A stretch of DNA of 64,000 nucleotides, from contig NZ_JADJCO010000003.1 in assembly GCF_016703145.1 (NCBI RefSeq), positions 1,070,001 to 1,134,000 on the forward strand. Reading direction: 5' to 3'. How positions within the stretch are numbered: the stretch's first letter is position 1; every line of letters begins with the position of its first letter. Both the position numbers and the translations under genes were made by a program. This document shows positions 28,238-37,040 of the stretch, piece by piece. Source of the stretch: Ottowia sp. (GTDB lineage: Bacteria; Pseudomonadota; Gammaproteobacteria; Burkholderiales; Burkholderiaceae_C). The notes under the pieces were generated by a model. It saw only the letters and a list, made by a program, of their open reading frames with translations, made no database searches and was not told the DNA's origin.

Positions 28238-29691
28238 CTACAACAACGGCCCCACCGTCGCCATCATGTTGTGCCAGATGCGCCGGTACCAGGGCCAGTG
28301 CAGCACTTCATCCAGTGTGACGGGCACGGACTGGTTGATGTATTGATGCTGGCGCGCGCGCACGTCGGCGGTGGTGGCGGCGTCTTGCAGCAGCAGGTTG
28401 TTTTCAAAGTTCAAATCAAAGCTGCGCAGATCCAGGTTGGTGGAGCCGAGGAGCGTGACCTGGCCGTCCACCGTGAGGGTTTTGGCGTGCAGCAGGCCGC
28501 CGCGGAATTCGTGCAGCGCCACGCCGGCGGTGAGCAGGCGCCGGTAGGTGCTGCGGCTGGCGGCGCCCACCACCCACGAATCGTTGCGCGCGGGCAGGAT
28601 CAGGGTGACCCGCACGCCGCGCCAGGCGGCGGCGCACAGGCTTCGAGCACGGTGGCGTCGGGCACGAAGTAGGGCGTGGAGATGGTCAACTCGCTGCGCG
28701 CGGCGGCGATCAGCACGGACAGCAATTGCGGCGTGGCCAGCGGGCGTTCGGTGGGGCCCATGGCCGTGACGACGGCGGGAAAGCCGTCGGCGACGGGGGC
28801 GGCCAGCGGCTGGAAGGGGTCGAAGCTCTGGCCGGTGGTCTGCATCCAGTCGCTGGCGAACAGCCACTGCATTTGCGACACCACGCGGCCGCGCACGCGC
28901 AGCATCACATCCACCCAGGGGGCGTATTTGGCCTTGACGCGAAAGGCTTCGTCGGCGCAGTTCTGGCTGCCCACGTAGGTGATGCTGCCGTCGATGAGCG
29001 TGATCTTGCGGTGGTTGCGCAGGTCGATGCGGCTGGTGAGCAGCACTTTCAGCAGGTTGCCAAAGGGCAGCGCGATGGCGGTCTGCACGCCGGCTTCGCG
29101 CATCTGGCGCCACAGCGGCGAATGGATGAAAGCGCGCGAGCCCAGGCCGTCGACCATGGCGCGGCAGGTGACGCCGCGCTGGGCGGCACGCATCAGCGCG
29201 TGGGCGGTGCGGGTGCCGGTTTCATCGTTCAGCCAGATGTAGTACAGCACGTTGATCTCGCGCTCGGCCGCGTCCATGTCGGCCAGCATGCGCTCGCGCG
29301 CGGCGGCGCCGTTGGCCATCAGCTCGCCGTGGTTGCCCGGCACCGGGTGCACGCCGTTGATGGAGGCCGCGTAGCCGAAGGCGGGCAACCAGGCGGGCGC
29401 GATCATGCGGGCGGTGTCGGCCGCGTCGCCCAGCACCTCGCGCGCGGCGGGGTGGCCGGCCAGGCGCGCAGCCATGAAGTCGGCCGTGCGCTGCTCGCGC
29501 CGCAGCACGTAGCGGCCAACGGTGACTTCGCCGAACAGCAGGTACAGCACGCAGCCCAGGTAGGGCAGCACGATGATGGTGGCCAGCCAGGCCATGCGCG
29601 CGTCGGGGTTCAGGTCGTCGCGCAGCAAAATGCGCCCGCCCACGCCCAGGACCAGCAAAGTGTGTAGCAGCAGAAACAGCATGGGCGGCAT
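28238..29691 (-). pseudogene. cls: Cardiolipin synthase with a single-base frameshift
   Basis: Two membrane helices at the N terminus (LFLLLHTLLVLGVGG; WLATIIVLPYLGCVLYLLFG) are followed by two phospholipase-D domains. The first HKD motif, NHRKITLIDG, is in the first frame. That frame ends soon after ISTPYFVPDATVLEA. The second HKD, LLHAKTLTVD then GSTNLDLRSFD, continues in the next frame. Adding one base near 28638 (GAAGCC-TGTGC) restores a protein of about 484 residues, the normal length. The enzyme joins two phosphatidylglycerols into cardiolipin at the inner membrane. It is either a recent pseudogene or an assembly error. Start ATG 29691 chosen. Confidence 0.88.
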
Positions 29692-29734
29692 TTTGGCGCA
29701 GGGCGGGCGCGGCGCGTGCGCCAGAATCGCCCGC

Positions 29735-30244
29735 ATGACCAATGGCACCCCCACAGTCCACGGCCCAGCAATGAAGAAGCGCTCACTGATAGACGACACC
29801 GTTCACGCAGTGGCCCTGTTTGAGGGCCTGAAGGGCCTGGCGGCGCTGGCGCTGGGGCTGGGGTTCAAGGCGCTGCAGCAGCGCGACCTGCACGAACTGG
29901 CGGTGGCGCTGGTGGGCCGGCTGCACCTGCACGCCGACTCGCACCTGCCGGCCGTGTTCATCGGCTGGTCGGACAAGCTGCAGGAGGTGCACCCGGCCCA
30001 GGTGCTCACGCTGGCGCTGGCCTACGCGGTGCTGCGCTTTGCCGAAGCCTGGGGCCTGTGGCGCGACCGGCCCTGGGCCGAATGGCTGGCGGCGCTTTCC
30101 ACCGGCCTGTACCTGCCGTTCGAGCTGATGCACCTGGCGCACCGGCCGAGCGCGGTGTCGGCCGGCGTGGTGCTGTTCAATGTGGCGGTGGTGGCGCTGA
30201 TGGTGTGGCGCCTGCGGCTGCGCCGGCAAACCGTAAACTCATAG
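29735..30244 (+). CDS. DUF2127-family membrane protein
   Basis: About 169 residues (157 if the ATG at 29771 is used). Helices: ALFEGLKGLAALALGLGFKAL, LTLALAYAVLRFAEAWGLW and the C-terminal VVLFNVAVVALMVW. The pattern VHAVALFEGLKG near the start and LPFELMHLAHRPS are typical of DUF2127. The function is unknown. It diverges from cls; neither start has a clear ribosome-binding site. The stop codon lies at the left edge of repeat R7. Confidence 0.8.
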   Translation: MTNGTPTVHGPAMKKRSLIDDTVHAVALFEGLKGLAALALGLGFKALQQRDLHELAVALVGRLHLHADSHLPAVFIGWSDKLQEVHPAQVLTLALAYAVLRFAEAWGLWRDRPWAEWLAALSTGLYLPFELMHLAHRPSAVSAGVVLFNVAVVALMVWRLRLRRQTVNS

Positions 30245-30303
30245 TCAAAAAGCCCTCCAGCCAGCGCTGGACAAGCGCCATGCGCTATATATAGAATAGC
30301 TTA
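30241..30303 (+). repeat. Intergenic repeat, copy R7
   Basis: AAAAAGCCCTCCAGCCAGCGC, then AAGCGCCATGCGCTATATATAGAATAGC. The 3' hairpin GCTAT/ATAGC (7-nt loop) is present. The copy lies between the DUF2127 and NlpC/P60 genes. Confidence 0.85.
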
Positions 30304-30350
30304 AACGTCTGTGATGTGGCAGGCGAGAGACCATGCGAGAGGTGTGCGCC

Positions 30351-30935
30351 ATGCAGACGGAGAGCCGCTTGAACGAACGCCGTCGCCTGGCGCTGGCCCT
30401 GCTGGCGGCGGGCTGGCTGGCCGGTTGCGCCAGCCGGCCGGCGTCGCGCACCAGCGCGGGCGGAGCCGTCGGTACCGGCGGCGGCGGGGTGCGCCGCGCG
30501 CCGGCCGTGCCCACGCCGCCCAGCCTGCCGCCGCTCAACCTGGACCCCGCCGAGCGCGAGGGCGCCGTCGCCAACGCCATGCTGCTGGTGAACACGCCCT
30601 ACACCTACGGCGGCAACACGCCGCAGGGCGGCTTTGACTGCAGCGGCCTGATTCAGTATGTATTTCAGCAAGTGACGGGCGGCACGCGCCGCCTGCCGCG
30701 CAGCACCGCGCAATGGGCCGCGTCCACCGTACCGGTTCAGGACGCGCAGATGCAGCGCGGCGACCTGGTGTTCTTCAACACCACCGGCACGCCGTTTTCG
30801 CACATGGGCCTGCTCGTGGGCGACGAGCAGTTCGTGCACGCGCCCAGCAGCGGCGGCATCGTGCGCAAGGCCAGCCTGGACAATCGCTACTTCGCCACGC
30901 GCTACCTGGGCGCGCGGCGGGTGTTTGCTACCTGA
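30351..30935 (+). CDS. NlpC/P60-family lipoprotein, cell-wall endopeptidase
   Basis: A 194-residue predicted lipoprotein. The signal peptide ends in the lipobox LAGC (C26). After a Pro/Gly-rich linker comes an NlpC/P60 domain with catalytic C97 ([13 protein letters not shown]), H151 ([10 protein letters not shown]) and H163 (FVHAPSSGG). It probably cleaves peptide stems of murein in the periplasm, like E. coli Spr/MepS. The upstream in-frame ATG at 30333 is an alternative start. The 3' end overlaps metK by 8 bp in convergent orientation. Confidence 0.93.
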   Translation: MQTESRLNERRRLALALLAAGWLAGCASRPASRTSAGGAVGTGGGGVRRAPAVPTPPSLPPLNLDPAEREGAVANAMLLVNTPYTYGGNTPQGGFDCSGLIQYVFQQVTGGTRRLPRSTAQWAASTVPVQDAQMQRGDLVFFNTTGTPFSHMGLLVGDEQFVHAPSSGGIVRKASLDNRYFATRYLGARRVFAT

Positions 30936-32115
30936 GGCCGGCCGCCGCCCGCAGCGCCTGGGCCTTGTCGGTGCGCTCCCAGGTGAACTCGGGCTCCTCG
31001 CGCCCGAAGTGGCCATAGGCGGCGGTCTTCTGGTAGATGGGGCGCAGCAGGTCGAGCATCTGGATGATGCCCTTGGGCCGCAAGTCGAAGTGCTCGCGCA
31101 CCAGTTGGGCGATGCGCTCGTCGGGGATCGTGCCCGTGCCCTCGGTGTAGATGGTGATGTTCATCGGCTCGGCCACGCCGATGGCGTAGGCCACCTGGAT
31201 CTGGCACTGGCGCGCCAGCCCGGCGGCCACGATGTTCTTGGCCACGTAGCGCGCGGCATAGGCGGCGCTGCGGTCCACCTTGGTGGGGTCCTTGCCGCTG
31301 AAGGCGCCGCCGCCGTGCGGGCAGGCGCCGCCGTAGGTGTCGACGATGATCTTGCGGCCGGTCAGGCCGCAGTCGCCCTGCGGGCCGCCCACCACGAAGC
31401 GGCCGGTGGGATTGATCAGGAAGCGGGTTTCCTTCAGCCATTCCTTGGGCAGCACCGGCTTGATGATCTCCTCGATCACGGCCTCGACGAAGGAGGCCTT
31501 CATCTTGGCGGTCTCGCTCTGCTCGGGGTGGTGCTGGGTGGAGAGCACCACGGTGTCGATGCTGTGCGGCTTGCCGTCCACGTAGCGCATCGTCACCTGG
31601 CTCTTGGCGTCCGGCCGCAGGAAGGGCAGGCGGCCATCCTTGCGCAACTGGGCCTGGCGCTCGACCAGGCGGTGCGCGTAGTAGATCGGCGCGGGCATCA
31701 GCTCGGGCGTCTCGTCGCAGGCGTAGCCGAACATCAGGCCCTGATCGCCGGCGCCGGTGTTCAGGTGATCGTCGCTGGCGTGGTCCACGCCCTGGGCGAT
31801 GTCGTTGCTCTGCTTGTCGTAGCAGACCATCACCGCGCAACCACGATAGTCGATGCCGTAGTCGGTGTTGTCGTAGCCGATGCGCTGGATGGTGTCGCGC
31901 GCCACCTGGATGTAGTCCACGTGCGCGTTGGTGGTGATCTCGCCGGCCAGCACCACCAGGCCGGTGTTGGTCAGCGTCTCGGCGGCCACGCGCGAGCGCG
32001 GATCCTGCGCGAAGATGGCGTCGAGGATCGCGTCGGAAATCTGGTCGGCCACCTTGTCGGGATGGCCTTCGGAAACCGATTCGGAAGTGAAGAGAAAGCT
32101 GTTCGCCAGTTCCAT
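30928..32115 (-). CDS. metK: S-adenosylmethionine synthetase
   Basis: A 395-residue enzyme making SAM from methionine and ATP (E. coli 384). Motifs: [35 protein letters not shown], and the metal/phosphate loop [19 protein letters not shown]. The start ATG at 32115 follows AGGAG. A hairpin precedes the ribosome-binding site. SAM is used by several methyltransferases in the window (PrmA, PrmC). Confidence 0.98.
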   Translation of the reverse strand: MELANSFLFTSESVSEGHPDKVADQISDAILDAIFAQDPRSRVAAETLTNTGLVVLAGEITTNAHVDYIQVARDTIQRIGYDNTDYGIDYRGCAVMVCYDKQSNDIAQGVDHASDDHLNTGAGDQGLMFGYACDETPELMPAPIYYAHRLVERQAQLRKDGRLPFLRPDAKSQVTMRYVDGKPHSIDTVVLSTQHHPEQSETAKMKASFVEAVIEEIIKPVLPKEWLKETRFLINPTGRFVVGGPQGDCGLTGRKIIVDTYGGACPHGGGAFSGKDPTKVDRSAAYAARYVAKNIVAAGLARQCQIQVAYAIGVAEPMNITIYTEGTGTIPDERIAQLVREHFDLRPKGIIQMLDLLRPIYQKTAAYGHFGREEPEFTWERTDKAQALRAAAGLR

Positions 32116-32130
32116 TGAATAAACTCCTGT

Positions 32131-32156
32131 GGTTTGAACGCCTGCGTTGCCAAACC
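32131..32156 (-). promoter_or_regulatory. Stem-loop in the metK 5' leader
   Basis: GGTTTG and CAAACC enclose an inner AACG/CGTT pairing. The hairpin ends about 16 nt before the metK ATG, next to AGGAG. It is not followed by a T run. I do not recognise a known SAM riboswitch class. It could influence translation of metK; this is inference. Confidence 0.5.
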
Positions 32157-32253
32157 TTGCGGAGCCCTGGCGAACGCTTTAGCAGATCTTGTTTAACGTC
32201 GCCCTGCAAGTAGTTCAGTAACTCGGCGACGCCCCGATTTTAGCCAATCCACC

Positions 32254-33087
32254 ATGCTTGCCCTGTATCGCCTCGTGTCCGGCTGGCCGCTCGGCCTGCT
32301 GCACGCCCTCGGCGCGGCGCTGGGCTGGCTGACCTGGCTGGCCTCGCCCACCTACCGGCGCCGCCTGGCCGCGCATGCCCGGCTGGCGGGCTACCGGTTC
32401 GCCGAGGTGCGGCCGGCCGTGGCCCACGCCGGGCGCATGGCGCTGGAGACGCCGCGCCTGTGGTTCGGCCCCCCCGTGCCCATCCAGTGGGACGGCACCG
32501 ACGTGGTGGACGCCGCCTACGCCGCCGGCAGGGGCGTGGTGTTCCTCACGCCGCACCTGGGCTGCTTCGAAATCACCGCCCAGGGCCTGGCCGAGCGCTA
32601 CCGTGCGCGCTACGGCTCCATCACCGTGCTGTACCGCCCGGCGCGCCAGGCCGCGCTGGCGCGGGTGGTGGAGACGGCGCGCCGGCGCGAGGGCCTGGAG
32701 ACCGCGCCCACCACGCTGGCCGGCGTGCGCCAGATGATGAAGGCGCTGCGCGCCGGCCGCGCCATCGGCCTGCTGCCCGACCAGGTGCCGCCCGAGGGCA
32801 TGGGCCAGTGGGCGCCCTTCTTCGGCCAGCCGGCCTACACCATGACCCTGGCCGCGCGCCTGCTGCTGCAGACTGGCGCCACGCCGGTGCTGGTGTGGGG
32901 CGAGCGGCTGCCGCGCGGGCAGGGCTTTTGCCTGCACTTCCGCGCGCTGGCCCAGCCGCTGGCCGGCGAACTGGCGCCGGCCGTCGAACAGATCAACCGC
33001 GCCATGGAGCGCCTGATCCGCGAGTGCCCGCAGCAGTACCTGTGGGGCTACGGGCGCTACAAGACGCCGAGGCCGGCCACCGCATGA
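32254..33087 (+). CDS. LpxL/HtrB-type lipid A acyltransferase (first copy)
   Basis: A 277-residue lysophospholipid/lipid A acyltransferase with an N-terminal membrane helix (GLLHALGAALGWLTWL). The HX4E catalytic motif is in FLTPHLGCFE, and LLPDQVPPEGMGQWAPFFG is a family hallmark. The C terminus QQYLWGYGRYKTP is typical. Late acyltransferases add the secondary chains of lipid A at the inner membrane. The stop overlaps the start of the second copy (ATGA). It is divergent from metK, the usual order in this order of bacteria. Confidence 0.92.
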   Translation: MLALYRLVSGWPLGLLHALGAALGWLTWLASPTYRRRLAAHARLAGYRFAEVRPAVAHAGRMALETPRLWFGPPVPIQWDGTDVVDAAYAAGRGVVFLTPHLGCFEITAQGLAERYRARYGSITVLYRPARQAALARVVETARRREGLETAPTTLAGVRQMMKALRAGRAIGLLPDQVPPEGMGQWAPFFGQPAYTMTLAARLLLQTGATPVLVWGERLPRGQGFCLHFRALAQPLAGELAPAVEQINRAMERLIRECPQQYLWGYGRYKTPRPATA

Positions 33088-33947
33088 TCCACCCCGGCGT
33101 CCTCTTCATGCGCGCGCTGGCGCCGCTGCCGCTGGGGCTGGTGCGCGGGCTGGGCGCCGCGCTGGGCCGCCTGCTGTACCTGCTGGCGTGGCCGCGCCGC
33201 CGGATCGCGCTGACCAACCTGCGCCTGTGCTACCCGGACTGGAGCGAAGCCGAGCGCCGGGCCGTGGCGCGGCGCAACTTCGTGGTCTTCAGCCAGGCGT
33301 TCCTCGATCGGTCGTGGCTGTGGCACGGCGACCCCGAGACGGTGCGCCAGCGCCTGCGCATCACCGGCGCGGTGCAGGACCTGACGCGCGAAGGGGCGGT
33401 GGTCATGTTCGCGCCGCACTTCTACGGCATGGACGCCGGCGGCAGCGCCGTGATGCAACAGATCGCGCGGCCGGCCTGCACCATCTACTCCACCCAGTCC
33501 GACGCCACGCTGGACGCCTGGATGCGCGCCGGCCGCCAGCGCTTTGGCGATGCCACCCTGCTGTCGCGCAACGAGGGGGTCAAGCCCATCGTGCGCGCGC
33601 TGCGCCAAGGCAAGATGCTGTACCTGCTGCCCGACATGGACCTGGGCCCGCACGAATCGGTGTTCGTGCCCTTCTTCGGTGTGCCGGCGGCCACCGTGCC
33701 GTCGCTGTCGCGCTTCGCCAAGCTGGGCGGCGCGCGCGTGGTGCCGGTGGTGACGCGGCTCACGCCCCAGGGCTACGAGGTCAGCGTGCATCCGGCCTGG
33801 GCGGACTATCCCAGCAGCGACGCCGTGGCCGACACCGCGCTGATGAACCAGCGCCTGCAGGGCTACATCGACGCGATGCCCGAGCAGTACTACTGGGTGC
33901 ACAAGCGCTTCAAGACGCGGCCGCCCGGCGAGCCGTCGATGTATTGA
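33084..33947 (+). CDS. LpxL/HtrB-type lipid A acyltransferase (second copy)
   Basis: A 287-residue paralogue of the preceding gene. The motif here is HX4D (FAPHFYGMDAGG), followed by LLPDMDLGPHESVFVPFFG and the C-terminal EQYYWVHKRFKTRPPG. The two probably add different acyl chains; which is LpxL and which LpxM cannot be told by eye. Translationally coupled to the first copy. Confidence 0.92.
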   Translation: MIHPGVLFMRALAPLPLGLVRGLGAALGRLLYLLAWPRRRIALTNLRLCYPDWSEAERRAVARRNFVVFSQAFLDRSWLWHGDPETVRQRLRITGAVQDLTREGAVVMFAPHFYGMDAGGSAVMQQIARPACTIYSTQSDATLDAWMRAGRQRFGDATLLSRNEGVKPIVRALRQGKMLYLLPDMDLGPHESVFVPFFGVPAATVPSLSRFAKLGGARVVPVVTRLTPQGYEVSVHPAWADYPSSDAVADTALMNQRLQGYIDAMPEQYYWVHKRFKTRPPGEPSMY

Positions 33948-33958
33948 CGCCCGGCGCG

Positions 33959-34873
33959 CTACGGATGGCGCGCGATGAAGCCCTCGATCTCGCGCGCCAG
34001 CAGTTGCGGCTGCTCGTGAATGATCCAGTGGGTGGCGCCGGGCACTTTCTTCATCTCCAGCTGCGACACGTAGTCGGCCATGCCGTCGAGCAGGCCGGGC
34101 AGCAGGGCGGTGTCGTCGAGCGCCCAGAAGATGAAGGTTGGCACGTTCACCAGCAGGCGCTCGCGCGGCAGCACGGGGATGCCGTCCACGCCGGCGCCGG
34201 GCAGCGGCGGCTTCAGGGGCGTCACGCGGTAGAGGTTGCAGGCGCCGGTGAGGCCTTGGTCCCACACGGCGCGGTACTGGTCCTTCACCGCCTCGGTGAG
34301 CCAGCCGAAGCCGTCCGGCCCGGCCTTCATCAGCGTGAAGAAGGGCCACATGCGCTTGTAGTCGTCGGCCGCCAGCAGCGCCTCGGCATCGGGGCGGGCC
34401 AGGAAGTTCATGTACGCGCTCGCCTGCTGCTGCGCCGGGTTTTCGCGCAGCTCGCGGGCGAAGGTGCCGGGGTGGGGCGAGTTGATGATCACCAGCCGGC
34501 CCAGCTTGTCGCCGTGCAGGTTGCCATAGGCCCAGGCGAAGGCGCCGCCCCAGTCGTGCGCCACCAGGGTCTCGATGCGGCCGCCCTGGCCTTCGGCGGC
34601 GGCCAGCGCCTCGATGTCCTGCGTCAGCAGTTGCGGGCGGTAGGCCTCCACTTCCCTGGGCGCGCTGGAGCGCTCGAAGCCGCGCAGGTTGGGCGCCACG
34701 CAGCGGAAACCCCCGTGCTCGGGCTGGGCGAAGTATTCGAGCAGTTCATCCCAGATGAACGCGGCTTCGGGAAAGCCGTGCAGGAACATCATCAGCGGCC
34801 GCCCGCGCTCGCCGGCCGAGCGGCAGCTGAGCGTGATGCCTTGGGGCAGGTCGATGGTCCAGGTGTCGATCAT
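33959..34873 (-). CDS. Alpha/beta hydrolase, epoxide hydrolase/dehalogenase type
   Basis: A 304-residue alpha/beta hydrolase. The nucleophile is an aspartate, D107 in VAHDWGGAFAWAYG, and not a serine. The oxyanion motif is HGFPE (32-36). The acid and base are probably in ALDDTALLPG and GATHWIIHEQP. The Asp nucleophile points to an epoxide hydrolase or haloacid/haloalkane dehalogenase. Start ATG 34873 follows GAGGAGACCC. It is inserted where related genomes often continue with dapF, so it may be a local acquisition. Confidence 0.87.
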   Translation of the reverse strand: MIDTWTIDLPQGITLSCRSAGERGRPLMMFLHGFPEAAFIWDELLEYFAQPEHGGFRCVAPNLRGFERSSAPREVEAYRPQLLTQDIEALAAAEGQGGRIETLVAHDWGGAFAWAYGNLHGDKLGRLVIINSPHPGTFARELRENPAQQQASAYMNFLARPDAEALLAADDYKRMWPFFTLMKAGPDGFGWLTEAVKDQYRAVWDQGLTGACNLYRVTPLKPPLPGAGVDGIPVLPRERLLVNVPTFIFWALDDTALLPGLLDGMADYVSQLEMKKVPGATHWIIHEQPQLLAREIEGFIARHP

Positions 34874-34969
34874 GGGTGGGTCTCCTCTTTCAAGTGCGGT
34901 GGTGCGGGTGCATTGTGCGCCACGCCGGGCCGGGCCGGCATCGAGGATCGTCCTGCGCACGGATTCATG

Positions 34970-35024
34970 ATAAAAATGGCCTTGGCCGGCGTGGCTATTG
35001 TGCCGGAAGCTATCAATAGGAGAG
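34970..35024 (+). repeat. Intergenic repeat, copy R8
   Basis: AAAAATGGCCTTGGCCGGCG, then GCCGGAAGCTATCAATAGGAG. The CTAT-CA-ATAG end provides AGGAG, which serves as ribosome-binding site for the next gene. Confidence 0.82.
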
Positions 35025-35028
35025 CGGC

Positions 35029-35439
35029 ATGGGCATCCGCATCGTGCGTCTGGGCAGCCCGCGCGCGCCGGACGAGGGCGTGCGCATCGGCACGGTGCGG
35101 CGTCCGCCGCGCGGCGTGCCCAAGGCGCGGTTCGCCAGCGACGACTGGTACGACGTGTGGTACCCCAACCTTTCGCCGAGCCCCGAGCTGATGAAGCTGG
35201 CGCTGTCCACCCACGCGCATCCGGACAGTGCGCAGTCGAAGAAGGACTGGGCGTTGTTCACGCGCGGGTTTCGCAAGGCGATGGCCGAGCCCGACGCGGC
35301 GCGCACGCTGGACGTGCTGGCGGCGCTGTCGCACGGCGCCCATTTCTCGCTCGGCTGCTACTGCGAGGACGCGTCGCGCTGCCATCGTTCGATCCTGCGC
35401 GCCCTGCTGGCCGAGCGCGGGGCGGACCTGGCCGATTAG
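35029..35439 (+). CDS. DUF488-family protein
   Basis: A 136-residue DUF488 protein. Motifs: RIGTVRRPPRGVPKARFA near the start, DDWYDVWYPNLSPSPELMK, and the Cys-rich SLGCYCEDASRCHRSILRAL near the end. The function is unproven. The ribosome-binding site AGGAGA lies inside repeat R8. The last 4 bp overlap engB in convergent orientation. Confidence 0.88.
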   Translation: MGIRIVRLGSPRAPDEGVRIGTVRRPPRGVPKARFASDDWYDVWYPNLSPSPELMKLALSTHAHPDSAQSKKDWALFTRGFRKAMAEPDAARTLDVLAALSHGAHFSLGCYCEDASRCHRSILRALLAERGADLAD

Positions 35440-36140
35440 GCGGGTGCGGGGGCGACGTCCGGGGGCGGCCGCGGCGCCTCGTCCACCAGCCGCCGCAGCC
35501 ACAGCGCCGCGTCGTCCACGCCCTGGCGCTTGAGGGCCGAGAACAGTTTCACCTCGCCGCCCCCCGCGTTCAGACGCGCGATGGACAAGGCCTTGGCTTG
35601 TTCGGCGCGGCCCAGCTTGTCGGCCTTGGTCAGCAGCACCAGGAACTTCAGGCCCTGCTCGACGCGCGGCCGGATGACCTCCAGCAGGGCCTCGTCCAGC
35701 TCCTTCAGGCCGTGGCGTGGGTCGCACAGCATGACCACGCCGGCCAGGTTCTCGCGCGAGACCAGGTAGTTGGCCATCACGCGCTGCCAGCGCACCTTGT
35801 CGGCCAGCGGCACGGCCGCGTAGCCGTAGCCGGGCAGGTCGGCCAGCACGGCGTCCATGCCGCCCTGCCGGCCGAGGGTGAACAGGTTGATGTGCTGCGT
35901 GCGGCCCGGCTTCTTGGAGGCGAACGCCAGTTGCGTCTGCTGCGTCAGGGTGTTGATGGCGGTGGACTTGCCGGCATTGGAGCGGCCGACGAAGGCGATC
36001 TCCGGCACCTGGAGCGCCGGCAGGTGGTGCAGTTGCGCCGCCGTGGTCAGAAAGCGCGCCGTGTGCAGCCAGCCCAGGGCTTCGCGCGCGGCGGCGCTGG
36101 GGACGGGCGGGTGGGCGGAGGAGGGGCGCGGGAGGGGCAT
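35436..36140 (-). CDS. engB: Ribosome-biogenesis GTPase EngB (YsxC/YihA)
   Basis: A 234-residue GTPase for 50S subunit assembly. G1 is GRSNAGKST (52-60), followed by KKPGRTQHINLF (G2), DLPGYGYAAVP (G3) and LTKADKL (G4). Start ATG 36140 chosen; the frame runs further upstream but overlaps the region before the cytochrome gene. It diverges from cytochrome c4, an order conserved in Burkholderiales. Confidence 0.95.
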   Translation of the reverse strand: MPLPRPSSAHPPVPSAAAREALGWLHTARFLTTAAQLHHLPALQVPEIAFVGRSNAGKSTAINTLTQQTQLAFASKKPGRTQHINLFTLGRQGGMDAVLADLPGYGYAAVPLADKVRWQRVMANYLVSRENLAGVVMLCDPRHGLKELDEALLEVIRPRVEQGLKFLVLLTKADKLGRAEQAKALSIARLNAGGGEVKLFSALKRQGVDDAALWLRRLVDEAPRPPPDVAPAPA

Positions 36141-36250
36141 GAAGGCGGGGCGGGAGCATCGTCCCCGGAGCGGGGGCGCGAGTGCGGCATTGTAGAATCG
36201 CCCCGCTAAAGCGCCCACGACCTCCACCATTCAAAAGAAGACGATCGCCC

Positions 36251-36868
36251 ATGAAGTCGCTCGCTGCCCTTCTGACCGCCTCGCTGCTCGCCGCCACCGC
36301 GTCGGCCGCCGACGCCCCAGCCGCGCCCAAGGTCGACCTGGCCAAGGGCGGCGCCAGCTACGCCGCGGTGTGCGTGGCCTGCCATGCGGCGGACGGCAAC
36401 TCAACGGTGCCCCTGCAGCCCAAGCTGGCGCAGCAGCACCCCGAGTACCTGGTCAAGCAGATGCTCGAATTCAAGAGCGGCACGCGCCAGGATCCGATCA
36501 TGCAGGGCTTCGCCGCCGCGCTGAGCGAGGAAGACACGCGCAACATCGCGTGGTGGCTGGCGTCGCAGAAGGTCAAGCCCGGCTTCGCCAAGGAGAAGGA
36601 CCTGGTGATGCTGGGCGAGCGCATCTACCGCGGCGGCATTCCCGACCGCCAGATTCCCGCCTGCGCGGGCTGCCACAGCCCCAACGGCGCCGGCATTCCC
36701 GCGCAGTACCCGCGCTTGGCGGGCCAGTTCGCCGACTACACCGCCAAGCAGCTGGTGGCCTTTCGCGATGGCGCGCGCAAGAACAACTTGCAGATGACGG
36801 GCGTGGCCGCCAAGATGAACGACCGCGAGATCAAGGCGGTTTCCGATTACATCGCCGGCCTGCGCTGA
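36251..36868 (+). CDS. Dihaem cytochrome c4
   Basis: A 205-residue periplasmic cytochrome with a signal peptide (LAALLTASLLAATASAAD). Two haem sites CxxCH are present, CVACH and CAGCH, each followed by the expected Met-ligand region (FAAALSEEDTRNIAWW; MTGVAAKMNDREIKAVSDY). Cytochrome c4 donates electrons to terminal oxidases such as cbb3. It sits directly before the ResB/CcsA maturation genes that would attach its haems. Confidence 0.94.
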   Translation: MKSLAALLTASLLAATASAADAPAAPKVDLAKGGASYAAVCVACHAADGNSTVPLQPKLAQQHPEYLVKQMLEFKSGTRQDPIMQGFAAALSEEDTRNIAWWLASQKVKPGFAKEKDLVMLGERIYRGGIPDRQIPACAGCHSPNGAGIPAQYPRLAGQFADYTAKQLVAFRDGARKNNLQMTGVAAKMNDREIKAVSDYIAGLR

Positions 36869-36892
36869 AAAGCGGGGCGGCGCTGACCTGAC

Positions 36893-36924
36893 ACCGCGCC
36901 CGGCTTGGCCCGGCGCGGTTTTTT
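36893..36924 (+). terminator. Intrinsic terminator after cytochrome c4
   Basis: ACCGCGCC (36893-36900) pairs with GGCGCGGT (36912-36919), followed by six T. It separates the cytochrome gene from resB. Confidence 0.9.
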
Positions 36925-37040
36925 ATGAGCGCCAGAATGAATCCAGGTCAAGAAATCGCGTCGAAGGGGGAACGGGCGCGCTGGCGGCACGCTCCAATGG
37001 CGAGCGTCCGGCACGCCGCCGGAGCGCGCACTGGTTTCGC

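Noticed and set aside
32116..32253. metK leader as a known SAM riboswitch
   Set aside because: The conserved cores of the SAM-I, SAM-II and SAH classes that I know are not visible; only a hairpin is.
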